A stretch of 64,000 nucleotides of DNA, taken from contig NZ_JANUGU010000009.1 of the NCBI RefSeq assembly GCF_024753145.1, positions 1 through 64,000 of the forward strand. The letters are read 5' to 3'. A model generated the notes under the pieces. That model was given only the letters and a program-made list of their open reading frames with translations, searched no databases and was not told the origin of the DNA. Position 1 is the first letter of the stretch; each line of letters opens with the position of its first letter. Below, piece by piece: positions 34,961-43,651 of this stretch. The stretch comes from Massilia terrae (GTDB lineage Bacteria; Pseudomonadota; Gammaproteobacteria; Burkholderiales; Burkholderiaceae_D). The position numbers and the translations under genes were made by a program.

Positions 34961-36451
34961 TCACTCCCCTTTCGAAATATCGATCAGTACGCTCTTGACA
35001 CGAAGACAAGCCTCGTACGCGTCGCGCCCGAGATCCTTGCCAAAGCCGGAACGCTTGTAGCCGCCGGTCGGAATCACGAAGTCGGAGGTGCGCCCATAGC
35101 GGTTGATCCACACCGTGCCCGCCTCGATGCTGCGCGCCATCCTTAATGCGCAACCGATATCGGCGGTATGGACGCCCGCAGCCAGCCCATATTCCGGATG
35201 GTCGGCGAGCGCCAGCGCCTCTTCCTCGTCGTCGAACAGTTGCACCGTTATCACGGGTCCGAAAATCTCACGCTGCACCGCATCCATCCGGCTTTGCACG
35301 CCGGTCAGGATCGTCGGCCGGTAGTAGGCGCCGCCGGGCCCCGCCTCGAAGGCGCGCCCTCCGGTCACGATCGCGCCGCCCTGCGCAACGGTGCGCTGCA
35401 CGATGCCGTGGATGCGCTCCATCTGCGGCAGCGAAATGATGGGTGCCAGGGTCGCATCCGGGTCCCAAGTGGTGCCAGGCCTGAGTTCCGAGAAAATGGC
35501 GGAGAGCCGGTCAATGATCCGCTCGCCGATCGCACGCTGCACGATCAGCCGCGAGCCGGCATTGCAGACCTGCCCGGCATTGAGCGTGATGGCACGGGCC
35601 ACGGTTCGCGCCGTCCTGTCGAGGTCGGGCACGTCGGCGAACACCACTTGCGGACTCTTTCCGCCCAGCTCGAGCGTGACCGGCTTGGTGCCGTTTTCAG
35701 CACATGCCGTCATGATCGCCGCGCCCGTCGCGGTCGATCCGGTGAACGTGACCTTGGCGATTCGCGGATGGCGGCACAGGGCGGCGCCGGTGGTGCGGCC
35801 ATCGCCCTGCACCACGTTGAACAAGCCCTTCGGCAAGCCCGCTTCGATGGCCAGTTCGGCCAGCCGCAAGGTGCTGTACGGCGTCATCTCGGACGGCTTG
35901 ACCACGACCGCGTTACCCGCCGCCAAAGCCGGAGCGATCTTCCACGACGTCGTCACCAGCGGAAAATTCCAGGGGATGATCGCGCCGATCACCCCGTACG
36001 GTTCGGTGATCGTCATGCCCAGATGGCCGGTGCCGGTCGCCGCCACGGCGCCGCCGGCCTTGTCGGCCCACTCGGCGAAGAAACGGATGCCTTCCGCGGT
36101 GAACGGCACGTCCCAGGCTGACGCATCGCGTAGCGGCCGGGTCGAACTCACCGCTTCCAGCGGCGCAAGCGTCGCGAGGTCGGCCTCGACCAGGTCGGCC
36201 CAGCGCCGCAGCACGCGCGCCCGCTCGCGCGGCGCGCGGCTGGCCCAGCCGCTGGTCTTGAACGCGCGCCAGGCATCCTGCACCGCCTGGTCGACGATGT
36301 CCGGGCCGGCCACCGGCAGGCCGCCACAGGACACGCCGTCGGAAGGCCGCCTGGTGTCGAGTGTGGCGGCGCCGCCCTCGACATAGTGGCCACCGATAAA
36401 ATGTGCATTGCGCAAGACTATGCGATCCGGATCAAAGTTTTCCATCTTCAT
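34961..36451 (-). CDS. NAD(P)-dependent aldehyde dehydrogenase (copy 1)
   Basis: The 496-residue ALDH has the general base in LELGGKSPQ (near residue 260), the catalytic Cys in GQVCNAGSR (near 293), PWNFP near 160 and a C-terminal SGFGKD segment. It belongs to the betaine-aldehyde/gamma-aminobutyraldehyde-like group, as does a close paralogue at 52286-53764, with about four in five residues identical in a stretch I compared by eye. Its likely job is oxidation of the aldehyde made by an oxidase or phospho-lyase in the island. Flanking genes (deacylase upstream, cyclodeaminase-like enzyme downstream) are cotranscribed. Confidence 0.9.
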   Translation of the reverse strand: MKMENFDPDRIVLRNAHFIGGHYVEGGAATLDTRRPSDGVSCGGLPVAGPDIVDQAVQDAWRAFKTSGWASRAPRERARVLRRWADLVEADLATLAPLEAVSSTRPLRDASAWDVPFTAEGIRFFAEWADKAGGAVAATGTGHLGMTITEPYGVIGAIIPWNFPLVTTSWKIAPALAAGNAVVVKPSEMTPYSTLRLAELAIEAGLPKGLFNVVQGDGRTTGAALCRHPRIAKVTFTGSTATGAAIMTACAENGTKPVTLELGGKSPQVVFADVPDLDRTARTVARAITLNAGQVCNAGSRLIVQRAIGERIIDRLSAIFSELRPGTTWDPDATLAPIISLPQMERIHGIVQRTVAQGGAIVTGGRAFEAGPGGAYYRPTILTGVQSRMDAVQREIFGPVITVQLFDDEEEALALADHPEYGLAAGVHTADIGCALRMARSIEAGTVWINRYGRTSDFVIPTGGYKRSGFGKDLGRDAYEACLRVKSVLIDISKGE

Positions 36452-36488
36452 TCCTTTCCAGTCGGTTCACCTGTACAGCCAGGCGACC

Positions 36489-37463
36489 TCAGCCCAGCAA
36501 CCTTCCCAAGCGCACCACCGTCACCCCGGGGCGCAGCTGGCGCACCGACGGCATCACCAGCACGCAATCCGGATATGGTGTCTTGACCGGCTCCCCATCG
36601 CGCCAGCCGATCACGGTGCCGGCCCCGGGAAAGGTCTCCAGTCCGGTGTAGTCGCCGGCGAACCTGAAGTCCATGGTGGAGGCGACGACGGGCTCGGTGA
36701 CGCGCACTACCCTGGTTGCCGCAGGCGCGGGCAGGCGCCAGCCCGCCGGCACATCGGCGACGGCGACAATGCCGGTCAGTTCGAGAAAACGCGACACCGC
36801 GTCGCGCGCAACGTTCGCCGCACCAGCCTCCCAGTGCTGGCCGCACTCGACCACCAGGGCGCACTTCGGGCTGGCCGGATCACCAAAGCCCGCATAGTCG
36901 CGCAAGCGCTTGCCTTCCGGATGGCCGTCGTCGCTGATGATCCATTCCGGCGTCCCCATGCTGCGCGCCAAGGCGATGCTCTTGTCGAGCGGGCCGCAGA
37001 CGGCCAGCGGCGCGCAGCGCTCATGCATGGAATGCAGATCGAGCAGGTAATCGACAGTGTCCACCAGTGGGCGCATCTGCCGTGCGCGCCGCAGCTCGCT
37101 GCCATCGCGGCTGGCATCGTCCAGCACGGATTCACTCCAGAGGCGGTTGAAATCATGGTCCAGGAAGCGCGAGGCATCCGGTTTGGCGGGATCGAAGCGG
37201 TGGTATGCATCGACATTGGCGAACGACAGGGTCAGCTTGCCTTTGCGTGGACAGACCCCGAGGTCGAGCAGGTCCTTGACCGCGATGGCGCCGCTCACTT
37301 CGTTGCCGTGGGTGAGCGCGTTGATCATGACGTGCGGGCCCGGTACGCCGCTGTCAAGGCTGTGGACGTAGGGGATGCCGGTATTGCCCTTCGCATAGGG
37401 AATGAGATCGGGGAAACCGGATTCGACCGGGTAAGCGGACAGTGTGGCTTGGCTCATATTCAT
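36489..37463 (-). CDS. Aspartoacylase/succinylglutamate desuccinylase-family deacylase (copy 1)
   Basis: The 324-residue protein is a zinc carboxypeptidase-like deacylase: THGNEV (metal-binding His and Glu, near residue 55), the LDLHSMHER histidine near 137 and ECGQHWEAG with the catalytic Glu near 206. Family members hydrolyse N-acyl amino acids; DoeB of ectoine breakdown (N-acetyl-diaminobutyrate deacetylase) is one. A strong paralogue lies at 60853-61821, with roughly two-thirds of residues identical by eye. I chose 37463 because the paralogue's start aligns there; a frame from 37514 is possible. It lies between the aldolase-family gene and ALDH copy 1. Confidence 0.82.
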   Translation of the reverse strand: MNMSQATLSAYPVESGFPDLIPYAKGNTGIPYVHSLDSGVPGPHVMINALTHGNEVSGAIAVKDLLDLGVCPRKGKLTLSFANVDAYHRFDPAKPDASRFLDHDFNRLWSESVLDDASRDGSELRRARQMRPLVDTVDYLLDLHSMHERCAPLAVCGPLDKSIALARSMGTPEWIISDDGHPEGKRLRDYAGFGDPASPKCALVVECGQHWEAGAANVARDAVSRFLELTGIVAVADVPAGWRLPAPAATRVVRVTEPVVASTMDFRFAGDYTGLETFPGAGTVIGWRDGEPVKTPYPDCVLVMPSVRQLRPGVTVVRLGRLLG

Positions 37464-37546
37464 GACCGATTGGTGTTCAAGGTTGCGCAAATTATTGGCT
37501 TGAAGGGACGTCATTCATTTTTGTAACGAGGACATGTCTCTAGCGC

Positions 37547-38707
37547 TCACCAGCCCTGGAAGCGCGGCCAGACATCGTCGATCGCGCTGCCGTCGCCGGC
37601 GACGACGTGGTACCGGTCGTGCTGGGCACAGGTCGCGCAGGCATGATTCGGCAAGATGCGCAACAAGGTACCAGCCGGGAAATACGGGGTCTTCTCCGGG
37701 TCGCGCGAGCGGTGCGCGATCACGCCATGTTCCTGGTTAGCGTCGATCATGATGATGTCCTCCAGGATCGCGCCGCTCACATCGCAGACGGCGCCATAGC
37801 CCTGGTCCACGCGCTGGCGGCTGGTGCCGCGGTCGCGCGACATCGCCATCCAGCCGGCGTCCACGATGGTCCATCCCTTTTCCTTCTGGTGGCCGATGAC
37901 ACAGGCCAGCACGGAGACCGCGATATCTTGCGGCGCGACGACGCCAAGTCCGTTCATCACCAGGTCGCCGAACACGAACACGCCGGCCCGCACTTCCGTC
38001 ACGCCCGTCAGGTCGGTGGCGAAGTAGGCGGTCGGTGTGGAACCGACACTGACCTCGGGACAGGAATAACCCTGTTCGCGCAGAATCCGCGCGCACCCAA
38101 CCGCCGCGTCGCGTTCCTGCCGCGCCATCGCGGCGATGTCTTCGGTCGACTTGCAGGAATAGGAGTTGCCTGCGTGGGTGATGACGCCTTTCAGGGTCAG
38201 CCCGCCGGCTGCCAGGCGCTGCGCGATGGCGAGCAGCTCGCCGGAACCGGGCTGGACGCCGGAGCGGTGGCCGTCGCAATCGATTTCGATCATGACCTCC
38301 GGCCTGGCCGCGCGCCCCTGGGCGTGGGCGGCGAGCGCTTCCGCCATTTCGCGGCTGTCCAGGATCACTGTCAGCGCCACACCGCGCGCGCACAAGTCGA
38401 ACACATGCGCGAATTTGTTCGGGGTGATGCCGACGGCATACAGGATGTCGGTGAAGCCGTAGCCGAAGAAGTATTCCGCCTCCTTCAAGGTCGACACCGT
38501 GACGGGGCCGGTGCCGGCGCCGATGGTCCGGCGTACCACGTCGATCGACTTGCTGGTCTTGACGTGCGGGCGGAACGCCACGCCGAGCTGCGCGAGATGG
38601 CTGCGCATGCGCGCAATGTTGTCGTTCATTTTCAGCCGGTCGAGAATCAGCGCGGGGGTCTCCAGTGTCCGCAGGTCCTTCGCGTCTGCTGGCTGTGGCA
38701 TATGCAT
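37547..38707 (-). CDS. D-threonine aldolase/3-hydroxyaspartate aldolase-family PLP enzyme
   Basis: The 386-residue alanine-racemase-fold protein has the PLP lysine in FRPHVKTSK near residue 47, a glycine-rich phosphate loop, and the C-terminal metal-site motif PNHACAT near 355 shared by D-threonine aldolases, D-serine dehydratases and 3-hydroxy-D-aspartate aldolases. Possible products are glycine plus acetaldehyde or glyoxylate; ghrA downstream favours glyoxylate. It heads the minus-strand unit, divergent from a LysR-type gene, and has an AGAGGA ribosome site. Assignment within the family is uncertain. Confidence 0.85.
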   Translation of the reverse strand: MHMPQPADAKDLRTLETPALILDRLKMNDNIARMRSHLAQLGVAFRPHVKTSKSIDVVRRTIGAGTGPVTVSTLKEAEYFFGYGFTDILYAVGITPNKFAHVFDLCARGVALTVILDSREMAEALAAHAQGRAARPEVMIEIDCDGHRSGVQPGSGELLAIAQRLAAGGLTLKGVITHAGNSYSCKSTEDIAAMARQERDAAVGCARILREQGYSCPEVSVGSTPTAYFATDLTGVTEVRAGVFVFGDLVMNGLGVVAPQDIAVSVLACVIGHQKEKGWTIVDAGWMAMSRDRGTSRQRVDQGYGAVCDVSGAILEDIIMIDANQEHGVIAHRSRDPEKTPYFPAGTLLRILPNHACATCAQHDRYHVVAGDGSAIDDVWPRFQGW

Positions 38708-38746
38708 GGTTATCCTCTCATTTTTCACGATCTGTCCGGGTGCGAA

Positions 38747-38829
38747 GCGCCGGCCGGCGCCGGCGGCTTGAACAGGATTATGTTGCATCGGCATTCAATT
38801 GTGGTTAAATTACCCTGAGTACTAAATTA
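38747..38829. promoter_or_regulatory. Divergent control region with palindrome and direct repeats
   Basis: GCGCCGGCCGGCGC (38747-38760) is a perfect 14-bp palindrome. TAAATTA is repeated at 38806-38812 and 38823-38829, just before the lysR start. LysR regulators commonly bind AT-rich sites at their own promoter and at the divergent target, so this spacer is the expected site. The motif match is visual. Confidence 0.35.
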
Positions 38830-38843
38830 AGATTGGCTTAATA

Positions 38844-39749
38844 ATGCTCGTACTCGACGACATCCGTTTCTTCCAGGTCCTGGTCAAGGCCGGCAGCATG
38901 GTGGCTGCCGCGCGCGAATTGAACGTGTCGCCGCCGGCCATCACGCAAAGGCTGCAGCAAATCGAAGCGAAGCACGGCATTCGCCTGGTCGACCGCTCGA
39001 CCCGGCGCATGCAGCTGACGGATGAAGGCGAGCTGATGTACGAGAAAGGCGCGCTGATCTGCGCGGAGGCCGACGCCTTGATGGACATGCTCGCGGCGCG
39101 CACCGGCGCGGTGACGGGGCACTTGCGCGTGAGCGCACCGTTCGGCTTCAGCCGCCGCCACCTCGCGCCGCTGGTCGCCGACTTCCATACCCGCCATCCG
39201 TCGCTGAAGATATCGCTGTCGGTGGCGGACAACCCGAGCCTGCACGACGCGGGCACGGCGGATGTGATGTTCCATATCGGCGAGCTGCACGACTCGAGCA
39301 TGGTGCGCTACACGATTGCGCCGAACGACCGGCTGCTGTGCGCGGCGCCGAAGTATGTGCGCCGGCGCGGCATGCCCGCCGCGCCGGAGGAGCTGGTGGC
39401 TCACGAGTGCATCACGCTGCGCGAGAACAACGAGGATGTCAGCTTGTGGAAGTTCACACGTGGCAAGGCGAGCCGGCATGTGCGCATCGAGCCCACGCTG
39501 ATTTCCAACGATGGCGAGATCGTCTGCCAGTGGGCGTTGCAGGGCAAAGGCATCATCGTGCGCTCGGAATGGGACGTGGCCGATGCGCTGAAGTCGGGGA
39601 AACTGGTGCGCCTGCTGCCGGATTGGGAACTGGCGCCGGCCGGCGTGGTGGCGCTGGTCCCCCAGAGCAAGGGCATGTCGGCCCGGGTCAAGGCCTTCCT
39701 CGATTTCGTCAATGGCCATTTCTCGCCGCAGCCGCCATGGCGCCGCTGA
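38844..39749 (+). CDS. LysR-family transcriptional regulator
   Basis: The 301-residue protein has an N-terminal winged helix-turn-helix (IRFFQVLVKAGSMVAAARELN, residues 7-27, then PPAITQRLQQIE) and a LysR substrate-binding domain (about 90-295). It belongs to the CrgA/DsdC-like group with short linker. Divergent orientation to the aldolase-family operon suggests it controls that operon in response to a pathway intermediate. It is convergent with the Lrp/AsnC gene, ending 25 bp from it. Confidence 0.9.
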   Translation: MLVLDDIRFFQVLVKAGSMVAAARELNVSPPAITQRLQQIEAKHGIRLVDRSTRRMQLTDEGELMYEKGALICAEADALMDMLAARTGAVTGHLRVSAPFGFSRRHLAPLVADFHTRHPSLKISLSVADNPSLHDAGTADVMFHIGELHDSSMVRYTIAPNDRLLCAAPKYVRRRGMPAAPEELVAHECITLRENNEDVSLWKFTRGKASRHVRIEPTLISNDGEIVCQWALQGKGIIVRSEWDVADALKSGKLVRLLPDWELAPAGVVALVPQSKGMSARVKAFLDFVNGHFSPQPPWRR

Positions 39750-39774
39750 GCGGCCCAGCCTGGCGCGCGCCGGC

Positions 39775-40278
39775 TCATTCCCAACTGTTGTTCGCGCTGA
39801 GGATCACCCTCAGCGGCACCGTGCGCGGGGCGAGCGGCTCGCGCAAGACGATGCGGCTGGAGAATTTCGAGATGCCGAGTTCGTCGTCCAGCAGGCGATC
39901 CATCAGGGCCTGGAAATGCGCCACGCCGGGCGCGACGATCTTCAACAGGTAATCGTAGCCGCCGCAGATGTTGTAGCATTCGACGATTTCCGGATACTTG
40001 GCGACGCCTGCTTCGAACTTGCGCAAGTCCTGCGACCGATGGCTGGCCAGTGTCACCTCGCAAAACACGATGACATGCGCGCCCAGCTTGTCCAGCGCGA
40101 CCTCGGCGCCATAGCCCCGGATCAGGCCGGCGTCCTGCAACTGCCTGGTGCGCGCCAGGCATGGGCTTTCGCTGAGTCCGACCCGCTTGGCAAGCTCCAC
40201 GTTCGAACAGCGCCCCTCGCGCTGCAGGTGCTCGAGGATCTTGATGTCGAACGAGTCGAGGGAGGCTGGGGTGTCCAT
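39775..40278 (-). CDS. Lrp/AsnC-family regulator (copy 1)
   Basis: The 167-residue protein has an N-terminal helix-turn-helix (SNVELAKRVGLSESPCLARTRQL, about residues 25-47) and a C-terminal RAM ligand-binding domain. Lrp/AsnC proteins respond to amino acids and often control adjacent catabolic genes. It is the last gene of the HAD-kinase-phospholyase unit, 25 bp after the PLP enzyme, with a GGAG ribosome site. A second Lrp/AsnC gene lies at 57490-57987. Confidence 0.9.
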   Translation of the reverse strand: MDTPASLDSFDIKILEHLQREGRCSNVELAKRVGLSESPCLARTRQLQDAGLIRGYGAEVALDKLGAHVIVFCEVTLASHRSQDLRKFEAGVAKYPEIVECYNICGGYDYLLKIVAPGVAHFQALMDRLLDDELGISKFSSRIVLREPLAPRTVPLRVILSANNSWE

Positions 40279-40303
40279 GGTTCGGCTCCGTCGATGGGGC
40301 CGC

Positions 40304-41656
40304 TCAGGCGGCGGAGGACGATTGCGCCGTCGTCAGCGCTTCGTCCAGCGCCGCGATCACCATGCCGGCCTGTGCGGGCGTCAGGACCAGCGGCGGCCGG
40401 ATCTTGAGCACGTTGTGCCCGATTGCGCAGGCGCTGAGCAGGACGCCCTGGTCACGCATGCGATTGACGACGCGGGTCGTGAGCTCGCGGTCCGGCGTGC
40501 GCGCCGCGCGGTCGGACACCAGTTCGACGCCGACGAACATGCCGACCCCGCGCACGTCGCCGATGGCCTCATGGCGTCCGGCCAGGCCGGCGATGCCCTC
40601 GCGCAGGATCTTGCCGACCTGGGCGGCGTGCTGCACCAGGTGGTCCTCCTGGATCGTGTCCAGCACCGCCAGCGCGGCCGCGCAGGAGACCGTGTTCCCG
40701 GCGAAGGTGTTGAAGTAGCGCGAATTCTTGCCGAACTGCGCCAGCGCATCGGCGCTGGCGAGCAAGCCCGCGACCGGCTGCCCGTTCCCCATCGGCTTGC
40801 CCACGGTGACGATGTCCGGCACGACGCCGTGGCGCTGGAAGCCCCACATGTGCTCGCCGGTGCGGCCGAAGCCCGGCTGCACTTCGTCGGCGATGAACAG
40901 GCCGCCGGCGCGCTTGATCGCTTCCACCGCCCCCTTCAGCAGGCCCGCCGGTTCGGGCAGGATGCCGTCGCTGGTGAACACCGAATCGACGATCAGGGCC
41001 GCCGGCTTGATGCCGTGGCGCCGCAGGTCGTGGATCGCCGCCTCGACGTCGCGCGTGAAGCGGTCGGCGAGGTCGGCGCCGCCGGCATGGTACAGGCGCG
41101 GCGCCGGCACCAGGCGCACGTGCGCACCCAGGTCGACCGACGCGCCCAGCGACGGCGAGAATTTCGCGACGGCGTCGGTGAAACCGTGGTACGCGGTTTC
41201 GGTCACGATCACGCCGGTGCCGCCGGTGCGGACCTGGGCGATGCGGTAGGCCAGGTCATTGGCCTCGCTGCCGGAACAGGTCAGCATCAGGTGCCCCAGC
41301 CCGGTGTCCGGCACCGTCGCGAGCAGGCGTTCGGCCAGTTCCAGGATCGTGTCGTGCAGGTAGCGCGTGTTGGTCGCGAGCGTGCCGGCCTGGCGGCAGA
41401 TCGCCTCGACCACGGCCGGGTGGCAATGCCCGAGCGAGGCGACGTTGTTGTAGACGTCGAGGTAACGGCGGCCGTCCGGATCGATCAGCCAGGCGCCTTC
41501 GCCACGCACGATGTGCAGCGGATGTTCGTACATCAGGCGGTAGGCCGGCCCGAGCAGCGCATCACGCCGTGCGATCATGGCGGCGGTGGCGGGCCCGACG
41601 TCGACGCGGCCAGGGATGTAGGCGTTAACCATGTTCAGGTCGATGGTGCTGTTCAT
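40304..41656 (-). CDS. Class III PLP enzyme of the phospho-lyase type (5-phosphohydroxylysine/ethanolamine-phosphate lyase-like)
   Basis: The 450-residue protein has the class III aminotransferase fold but carries marks of the AGXT2L/PHYKPL group: NTRYLHDTI near residue 97, FIADEVQPGFGRTG near 255 and VGKPMGNGQPVAG near 290, with the PLP Lys in GKPMGNG. That group eliminates phosphate and ammonia from O-phosphorylated amino alcohols, giving an aldehyde. The kinase encoded just upstream overlaps it by 4 bp and would make such a phosphate. True transaminase activity is the alternative. The start has AAGGGA upstream. Confidence 0.85.
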   Translation of the reverse strand: MNSTIDLNMVNAYIPGRVDVGPATAAMIARRDALLGPAYRLMYEHPLHIVRGEGAWLIDPDGRRYLDVYNNVASLGHCHPAVVEAICRQAGTLATNTRYLHDTILELAERLLATVPDTGLGHLMLTCSGSEANDLAYRIAQVRTGGTGVIVTETAYHGFTDAVAKFSPSLGASVDLGAHVRLVPAPRLYHAGGADLADRFTRDVEAAIHDLRRHGIKPAALIVDSVFTSDGILPEPAGLLKGAVEAIKRAGGLFIADEVQPGFGRTGEHMWGFQRHGVVPDIVTVGKPMGNGQPVAGLLASADALAQFGKNSRYFNTFAGNTVSCAAALAVLDTIQEDHLVQHAAQVGKILREGIAGLAGRHEAIGDVRGVGMFVGVELVSDRAARTPDRELTTRVVNRMRDQGVLLSACAIGHNVLKIRPPLVLTPAQAGMVIAALDEALTTAQSSSAA

Positions 41657-42717
41657 TGGCGTCCCTTTCTTTGAATTTCGTTCAATAGGCGGTCGCGCGC
41701 CTCGTTGCGCGAGATGTCCGCGAACTGGGACAAGGCCTCCCACGCCGCGGGGTTGTGGCGCATGATGTAGGCGCGATTCTCCGGGTAGCGCACGACCCGC
41801 CATTCCGAGATGAGCGCAGTGACGAGGTGGCGCGTTGCCATGAGGTCGGCCACGATCTCCTGCTCGACCGGCGCCAGCGGCAGCACCGCATGGTAGGCGC
41901 CGACAAACTGCGCCGGCCCTTCGAACGGATCGGCGTTGCCGGTCATGTGGAACGCCGCCGCGGTCGCCACCTCGCCGACCAGCGGCGCGTGCAGCATGTC
42001 GCCGAAGTCGATCACCCCGGCGATGCGCTCGTGCTGGCCCGGAGCGACCAGCACATTGTAGAGGTGGAAGTCGTTGTGGATGACCTGGGCCCTGACCTCC
42101 GCCAGGCGCGGCAGGACATGGTCGATGAAGCGCTGCATGAAGGCGCCGGCGAGCGCGCGGCGCGCCGGATCGCCGATGCCGTCGAGCTTGGCGCGCAGGC
42201 GATGCGCCGCCGACACGTTCCACAGCAGGTCGTGCGCGGCGCCGGGATGGTTGAAATCACGCAGCGCGAGATCCAATGCCGCCAGCGTCGCGCCCATGGC
42301 GCGGCGTTGCGCCGCCGTTCGCGGGGTTTCGCGGATCTGGACGCCATCGAGGAAGGTGAGCATGCGCACGAACGCCTGGCCGCCGGCCAAGGCCAGCCGC
42401 CCGCGCGCGGCGCCGTCGAGCGTGTGCACCACGCGCGGGACCGGCAGGTCCGGTGCGGCACCGGCGATGTGCTCCAGCGCTGCGATCTGGAAGTCGACCA
42501 CCGAAACCGGCTCGGACAGATTGCTGATCTTGAGCACGTAGCGGACGCCGTCCGCGGTCTCGATGGCGCAGTTCTGGTCGCGCTCCCCGCCCAGCGGCGT
42601 GGCCGTGCCATGGATGCCGTACAGGCGTGCGGCCAGGGCCGCCGCCTCGGTCATGGACAGGCTGGGCGCGGCGGTGCTCAACGCGGCCGCCGCCAAGGCT
42701 CGGCCGTCGTCCATCAT
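41653..42717 (-). CDS. APH-fold kinase, hydroxylysine kinase-like
   Basis: The 354-residue protein has an aminoglycoside-phosphotransferase fold: GERDQNCAIE (nucleotide loop) near residue 41, YVLKISN (ATP-binding Lys) near 57, the catalytic loop HNDFHLYN near 218 and the metal site VIDFGDM near 237. The GERDQN/VLKISN pattern and a YPENRAYIM segment near 318 resemble hydroxylysine kinases (HYKK) more than antibiotic kinases. It overlaps the HAD gene upstream and the phospho-lyase-like gene downstream by 4 bp each, so its product probably feeds that lyase. Confidence 0.83.
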   Translation of the reverse strand: MMDDGRALAAAALSTAAPSLSMTEAAALAARLYGIHGTATPLGGERDQNCAIETADGVRYVLKISNLSEPVSVVDFQIAALEHIAGAAPDLPVPRVVHTLDGAARGRLALAGGQAFVRMLTFLDGVQIRETPRTAAQRRAMGATLAALDLALRDFNHPGAAHDLLWNVSAAHRLRAKLDGIGDPARRALAGAFMQRFIDHVLPRLAEVRAQVIHNDFHLYNVLVAPGQHERIAGVIDFGDMLHAPLVGEVATAAAFHMTGNADPFEGPAQFVGAYHAVLPLAPVEQEIVADLMATRHLVTALISEWRVVRYPENRAYIMRHNPAAWEALSQFADISRNEARDRLLNEIQRKGRQ

Positions 42718-43418
42718 CCGACCCGTTGTGCCTGGGATGCCTGCGAAGGCAGCGTCACGCCCACCAGCGCGGCGAGCTGGCGGAAGTCCGGCAGGCGCTG
42801 GACGCCATACCCTTCGCACATCGGCTCGTGGCCGCGGTCGATGAAGGCCTGGCCCTTGAAGCCGAGATCGAACGCCGTCATGTGGTCGTAACGGAAGCTC
42901 GACGATACGTGCATCATCTGGTCCGGCCCGCAACCGAGCTGGTCGAACATGTATTCGAACGCCTGGGCGCGCGGCTTGTAGGCGTTCGCTTCTTCCGCGG
43001 TGTAGACGGCATGGAACGGGGCGCGGAGGTGGGCGACGCTGTGCGGGATCAGGTCGACCATCGAATTCGACAGGATCACCAGCGGAATCTGCTGCGCAAT
43101 CGCCTCCAGCGTCTCGACCACATGCGGGTGCGGCTGCCAGGTCTTGACCGCGTCGTAAATGGCGGCGGCATCGGACGGACGGTACTCGACCCCGTGCGCA
43201 TGGCAGGCGCGCTGGATCGAATTGGCCACGACGTCGAAGAACGGCTTGAAATCGCCCAGCACTTCATCGAGGCGGTAAAACCTGAAGCTATGCAGGAAGG
43301 CCGGCATCCGTTCCGCCGGCACGCGGTCTGCGAACAGCCGCTTGGCGGTGGGCCCCATTTCGAAATTGATGAGGGTGCCGTAGCAATCGAAGCTGATGAA
43401 TTTGGGCTGGAAGGACAT
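42714..43418 (-). CDS. HAD-family hydrolase, haloacid dehalogenase type II-like (copy 1)
   Basis: The 234-residue protein shows the HAD motif I nucleophile in FDCYGTLINF near residue 10, motif II in LSNSM near 117 and motif III in the AYKPRAQAF stretch near 147. It resembles the type II 2-haloacid dehalogenase group; many members act on other carboxylates or phosphates. It is first in the overlapping operon with the kinase and phospho-lyase-like enzyme, with a GAGGAG ribosome site. A paralogue heads the neighbouring operon at 51428-52099. The substrate is unknown. Confidence 0.84.
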   Translation of the reverse strand: MSFQPKFISFDCYGTLINFEMGPTAKRLFADRVPAERMPAFLHSFRFYRLDEVLGDFKPFFDVVANSIQRACHAHGVEYRPSDAAAIYDAVKTWQPHPHVVETLEAIAQQIPLVILSNSMVDLIPHSVAHLRAPFHAVYTAEEANAYKPRAQAFEYMFDQLGCGPDQMMHVSSSFRYDHMTAFDLGFKGQAFIDRGHEPMCEGYGVQRLPDFRQLAALVGVTLPSQASQAQRVG

Positions 43419-43590
43419 CGTATTTATCTCCTCGGGTGACAGGACAGTGATGGTGCAACAGCTTATGATCGTACGGACTTCCGGGCCGTCGGGATGCTGT
43501 AATGCCAGCTGGTGGCAGCAGAATCTTTGGAATTGGCGGCGGCACCGGCATATCGCTTGGCGGCCAGCACTGTCCGGCCGAATCCATATG

Positions 43591-43624
43591 AAAAAGCGGC
43601 GCGGCCCGTCGAGGACCGCGCCGC
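43591..43624 (-). terminator. Rho-independent terminator after the oxidase/ABC operon
   Basis: On the minus strand a 9-bp GC stem (arms at 43616-43624 and 43596-43604) is followed by TTTTT (43595-43591). It lies 27 bp after the stop of the FAD oxidoreductase gene at 43652 and separates that operon from the HAD/kinase operon. Confidence 0.85.
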
Positions 43625-43651
43625 CGTGAGCGCACCCGCCGCGACCTGCGC

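Noticed and set aside
41653..42717. Aminoglycoside resistance kinase
   Set aside because: The fold is shared, but the motifs are HYKK-like and the gene is embedded by 4-bp overlaps in a catabolic operon.
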